This document shows, one piece after another, positions 60,707-64,000 of a stretch of DNA of 64,000 bases; positions within the stretch are counted from its first letter, which is position 1, and each line of letters opens with the position of its first letter. Both the position numbers and the translations under genes were made by a program. The stretch spans positions 2,914,001 through 2,978,000 of the forward strand of contig JBANAY010000001.1 of NCBI GenBank assembly GCA_037952775.1, read 5' to 3'. Under the pieces are notes generated by a model. That model did not search any database, was not told where the DNA came from, and saw only the letters and a program-made list of their open reading frames with translations. Source of the stretch: Clonostachys chloroleuca (taxonomy: Eukaryota > Ascomycota > Sordariomycetes > Hypocreales > Bionectriaceae).

Positions 60707-62020
60707 ATGGCATCCCCCCAGCAGAAGAGGCCCCGTTTATCTCTGAAGATCCAGACATCTGTTGGCCCAGTCGCTCGAGTGTCACGACCACCCACCATCG
60801 ACACCAAGGATCCTACAGCCTTCAACACCCTCTCCAATGCCTACGCTTCTGTAGTTGGAAGGTCCGGCTTGACAGCCGCTCATGCAGAGCCTCTGACTGC
60901 TATCAACACCCTCCAAGCCTTCAGCCTTGCGACGCCGATCGAGAAGCCAGATCCTTCCAACCGGGCCAATACCCCGTACACGATGCACTACCCAGAAACA
61001 CCTCTCTCTGCTCATCCTACCTCAGCTCACCCTGGATCCCCACGACAACTGGAGATTAAGTATCCTAGCACTATGACGGCAACTCCTCCTCTGTCGGGAA
61101 CTAGAGATTCAAATGAATCTAAAGTGTTCACCTTTGCTTCGACTGACATTGCCCATGGGAAGCTGGCTCACAGACTGTACGACAACTCGGACTCCAACAC
61201 CAAGCCGCGCACGATTGTCTATCAACCCTCTGCTCCCGGTCTCCTGCCGCCATATACCCCGTCTCAGGCTCGCCATAGCATCCTTCGCAACTCACCACTG
61301 CCAGCAAAGACAGCCATTCCTCCCCCTTCACCTAGAAGGCAGTCACTGCGCCTGCAGGAGAGGGCAGCCCGCAGGGTAGGGTATAACAGCCCCCTCGAAC
61401 AGGAAATCACCACAAACACCTACACCAGGTCACACATCGACTTGCTCACTGATGACGCTTCTCCACTGTCTCCTTTCTCGCCTTCCACTCCTGGAGGTGT
61501 GAATGACTCTGCCGGAGCATCCCCCTCCTCTGACATGGCAGATGCACCAAAGAAGCCAATCGTCCCGAAATCCGCTGCTGCTGCGTCTCCCACAGGCATT
61601 CGCAAGAGGAAGAGCAGAAAGGAGAAGCCCCGACGCTGGGTATGGACCATCGGCCAGGACAATGAAGAAGTGGAAATTGAAGTTCCTCGAGGCGACGCAG
61701 CAACCCCTAAAGTTAGGACTAGCGGTATGGAGGACATGACACCCATCGGACCACCTATCCCACAAATCGCGCGCCGCGAGGCTCCGATTCCCTCCATTGA
61801 ACTCCCCTCCGACGCCTCCAACGACAACGATGTCGAGATGACGGACGGCAGCAGTGTGGTCTCGTTTGATACCGAGAGCCTGCATTCCGTCGAGCAGGAC
61901 ATGGACTTTGCCATGACACCAATTGCACCAAGGGGCCAACAGAAGTTTCTGGCACAGAAGAAACGAGATACACCTATTCCTGAGCTGGCCACTTCCAGAG
62001 ACGAGCCTGTGGCCGTCTAA
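60707..62020 (+). CDS. Conserved fungal hypothetical protein with RRWVWTIG motif
   Basis: Single exon, 437 residues, start at 60707 (MASPQQKRPRLSLKIQTSVG). Largely disordered, rich in Pro, Ser and Thr. Recognisable short segments: KDPTAFNTLSNAYASVV near the N terminus, KVFTFAS and AHRLYDN in the middle, and a basic patch followed by EKPRRWVWTIGQ near residue 310, then short repeated TPIP-like elements (MTPIAPRG, DTPIPEL). Proteins of this type are widespread in filamentous fungi and are sometimes labelled glucan alpha-glucosidase, which the sequence does not support: no catalytic domain is visible. The KRPRLSLK start looks like a nuclear localisation signal. Function unknown. Confidence 0.75.
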   Translation: MASPQQKRPRLSLKIQTSVGPVARVSRPPTIDTKDPTAFNTLSNAYASVVGRSGLTAAHAEPLTAINTLQAFSLATPIEKPDPSNRANTPYTMHYPETPLSAHPTSAHPGSPRQLEIKYPSTMTATPPLSGTRDSNESKVFTFASTDIAHGKLAHRLYDNSDSNTKPRTIVYQPSAPGLLPPYTPSQARHSILRNSPLPAKTAIPPPSPRRQSLRLQERAARRVGYNSPLEQEITTNTYTRSHIDLLTDDASPLSPFSPSTPGGVNDSAGASPSSDMADAPKKPIVPKSAAAASPTGIRKRKSRKEKPRRWVWTIGQDNEEVEIEVPRGDAATPKVRTSGMEDMTPIGPPIPQIARREAPIPSIELPSDASNDNDVEMTDGSSVVSFDTESLHSVEQDMDFAMTPIAPRGQQKFLAQKKRDTPIPELATSRDEPVAV

Positions 62021-62515
62021 ACGGAGAACTCAACGCGCTGCTGATTAGATCCCCGGCATCTAACAGTTCGCAATTTTTATTCTAATGTATTTATTTTTTA
62101 TCATTTCTTATTATCTTTGTTTTATTTTTTTTATTTACTTTACGAGATACGACCCAAAAACGGGAAAAAGGTTTGAACATCTGGTCGGCCAGGGTTGATT
62201 TTGGGAGTTACATGGGCATTTATTGGCATTTGGCATAGCATTTCATCATTGGTTTGGATTTCTACAGTACATATAGTTTAGTTTTTAGTTGAGAATAACA
62301 TTGGGTTCACTCCCTAAGATCATCGAATCATCCCTCTTGTACATGTGAAAGGTCAATATTATCAGCAGCCTCATGGTGTTGAGATGTCGGGCCTGGCATC
62401 TTCTATTTGTTGTTTAACTTTATGCTCGAACTCTCTTACGCACCATTAGAAGACAGTGGATATGTAGGAACAGCAAGCTTTTATGTTTCTTTTTAAGATC
62501 TATCAGATAGGTAGT
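62021..62515. other. Convergent intergenic hypothetical gene / TRP2
   Basis: AT-rich 3' regions of two converging genes; T-rich stretch around 62085-62140. Confidence 0.45.
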
Positions 62516-64000
62516 CTAAGCCGACCGCTGCTGCTGAGCGTGATACAGCTGCTCCGCTGAAGTGATGCAATGCATGTTGGCCCCAAGCTTGTTAATCGTC
62601 TCCATCCACTCTTCGTACTCGTCCGAGTCAAATACAATACCGCCGCCTAGACAAGAAAAAAGGGCACGAAATGTCAGTATTCGCCTGCATTTTATAGAGT
62701 AAGAAAAGAGGGGGGAAGTGAAGAGCCTGCTCTTATAGAGTGACTCGCCCATGACTTGTGAACCACTTACCGGCCTGTAGATATGCCACGCCATCCTTGG
62801 TGAGCATCGTCCTCAGCGCAATGCACGTGTCCATCGCGCCCTCTACCTCGGCGCCCTTCTCGTCCACGCCGTCGTAGCCAAAGTAGCCGACCGCTCCCGC
62901 GTAGATGCCCCGCTTCTCGCCCTCGAGCTCGGCGATGAGCTCCATGGCTTTCACCTTGGGAGCGCCCGAGACGGTCCCCGCGGGGAAGATGGAGCGGAAG
63001 GCGTCGAAGCGGGTCTGCCCGGGACGGAGGACGCCCGACACCTGGGACACGAGGTGCTGGACGTGGCTGAACTTCTCGACGACCATGAGGCGGTCGACGC
63101 GGACGGTCAAGGGGTCGGCGACGCGGTTGACGTCGTTGCGGGCCAGGTCGACGAGCATGACGTGCTCGGCGCGGTCCTTGAGGGAGGAGCGGAGCTCGTC
63201 GGCGAGGCGCTGGTCGTCCTCCGGGGTGGCGCCGCGCTTCACCGTCCCCGCGATGGGGTGTGTGATGATCCGGCCCTCCTCGCTCTTTACGAGGAGCTCG
63301 GGCGAGGCGCCGACGAGCTGGAAGTCCTTGCAGTCGACGTAGAAGAGGTACGGCGAGGGGTTGACGGTGCGCAGGTGGCGGTAGATGTTGAAGGGGTGCA
63401 GGTTGGTCGGGCGGGCGAACCGCTGGCTCGGCACGGCCTGGATGATGTCTCCCGCCACGATGTGCTCCTTGAGCTTCGTGACGTGGGCCTCGTATCCATC
63501 GCGGCCAATGTTGGATGTGTATTCCTGGCCGAGCTGGATTGGTTCCTGTTTGGGGAGGACGACCTCTGGAGATTCGAGAACATCGACTAGTCTGTCAATT
63601 GTGCGGCCGGCCTCGGCGTATGCCTCCTCTAGTCCCTTGTCGTCCTGGTCCTCGGGCACCTGGACGTAGGAGATAACCTTGATGATGCCGTAAAACCTGT
63701 CGAAGGCGACAATGCTGTCGTACAGCATGAATAGTGACTCGGGCACCTTGAGCACATCCTTCATGGGACGAGCCGTCTTGGGCTCGAAATAGCGCACGCA
63801 GTCGTACCCGACATACCCGACAGCTCCTCCAGCCATGGGAGGGAGTTTCAGCCCAGGGACCTGCGCTACGACATACTCTGCCAGCTCCTTCTCCAGGCCG
63901 CGCAAGGGATCCGTCTCCTCGCCATATCCGGGACCGGTCGTCAAGATCTTCCGAGGGCCGGCGCCGACAAAGCTATAGCGTCCGAGCTGTTCGGTGGCTG
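62516..64000 (-). CDS. TRP2: Anthranilate synthase component I (5' end outside window)
   Basis: Converts chorismate to anthranilate with the glutaminase subunit, the first step of tryptophan synthesis. Two exons seen: 62771 to beyond 64000, and 62516-62646, with a 124-nt intron. Visible motifs: LGRYSFVGAGPRKI near the right edge (the Trp feedback-site region follows the LLES-type motif, which is outside), AGGAVGYVGYDCVRYFE, AGDIIQAVPSQRF, NPSPYLFYVDC, GASPELLVK, PIAGTVKRGATPEDD, DLARNDVNRVA, IFPAGTVSGAPKVKAMELI, and GIYAGAVGYFGYDG. The last exon gives GGGIVFDSDEYEEWMETINK. Only roughly the C-terminal 460 residues are present. Strongly GC-rich third positions. Certain identity. Confidence 0.96.

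Overview
The window looks like nuclear DNA of a filamentous ascomycete (Pezizomycotina, most likely a Sordariomycete). The evidence is short introns (about 50-125 nt) with GT...CTAAC/CTGAC...AG signals, tight gene packing on both strands, and single-copy eukaryotic housekeeping genes in their filamentous-fungal forms (GTA3, Pol iota, an LsdA/Rds1-like ferritin-fold protein, HUL4-type HECT ligase). The class is an inference from sequence style; I could not run a search.

Layout. 1-10.7 kb: LsdA/Rds1-like protein (cut by the window edge), SEC31, an RRM protein, a divergent pair of small respiratory-chain genes (NDUFA4/B12D-like and COX12), SDE2 and ribosomal protein S10. 10.7-16.3 kb: gene-poor block with degenerate repeats and a relic zinc-knuckle gene with a duplicated exon-intron unit. 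16.3-30.3 kb: HUL4, a mitochondrial ribosomal protein facing GEP3/MTG3, YPI1, GTA3, SEC17 and SNU66. 30.7-38.3 kb: an unrecognised gene with acidic repeats, a DUF3712-type membrane protein, ARG3 and ILV6 tail to tail. 39.4-43.4 kb: KHDC4/BLOM7-like KH protein and TRAPPC13. 43.4-47.9 kb: gene-free. 47.9-58 kb: DENN-domain protein, MIL1/TMCO4-like DUF726 protein and DNA polymerase iota. 60.7-64 kb: a conserved hypothetical protein and TRP2 (anthranilate synthase I), cut by the right edge.

There is no gene cluster for one pathway. Two head-to-head pairs make functional sense: NDUFA4-like/COX12 (respiratory chain) and mL61-type protein/GEP3 (mitoribosome). Both intergenic regions carry CCAAT boxes. 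ARG3, ILV6 and TRP2 are amino-acid biosynthesis genes of the kind controlled by Gcn4/CPC1, and a perfect TGACTCA lies upstream of ARG3.

Two observations stand out. COX12 and the mitochondrial ribosomal protein gene each need a 3-nt exon (one alanine codon's worth) flanked by two complete introns. Also, at least nine frame breaks fall in otherwise conserved or intact genes, mostly at short C/G runs, which points to indel errors in the assembly. Exon coordinates were derived by hand from reading-frame arithmetic and may be off by a base or two where no long ORF anchors them.
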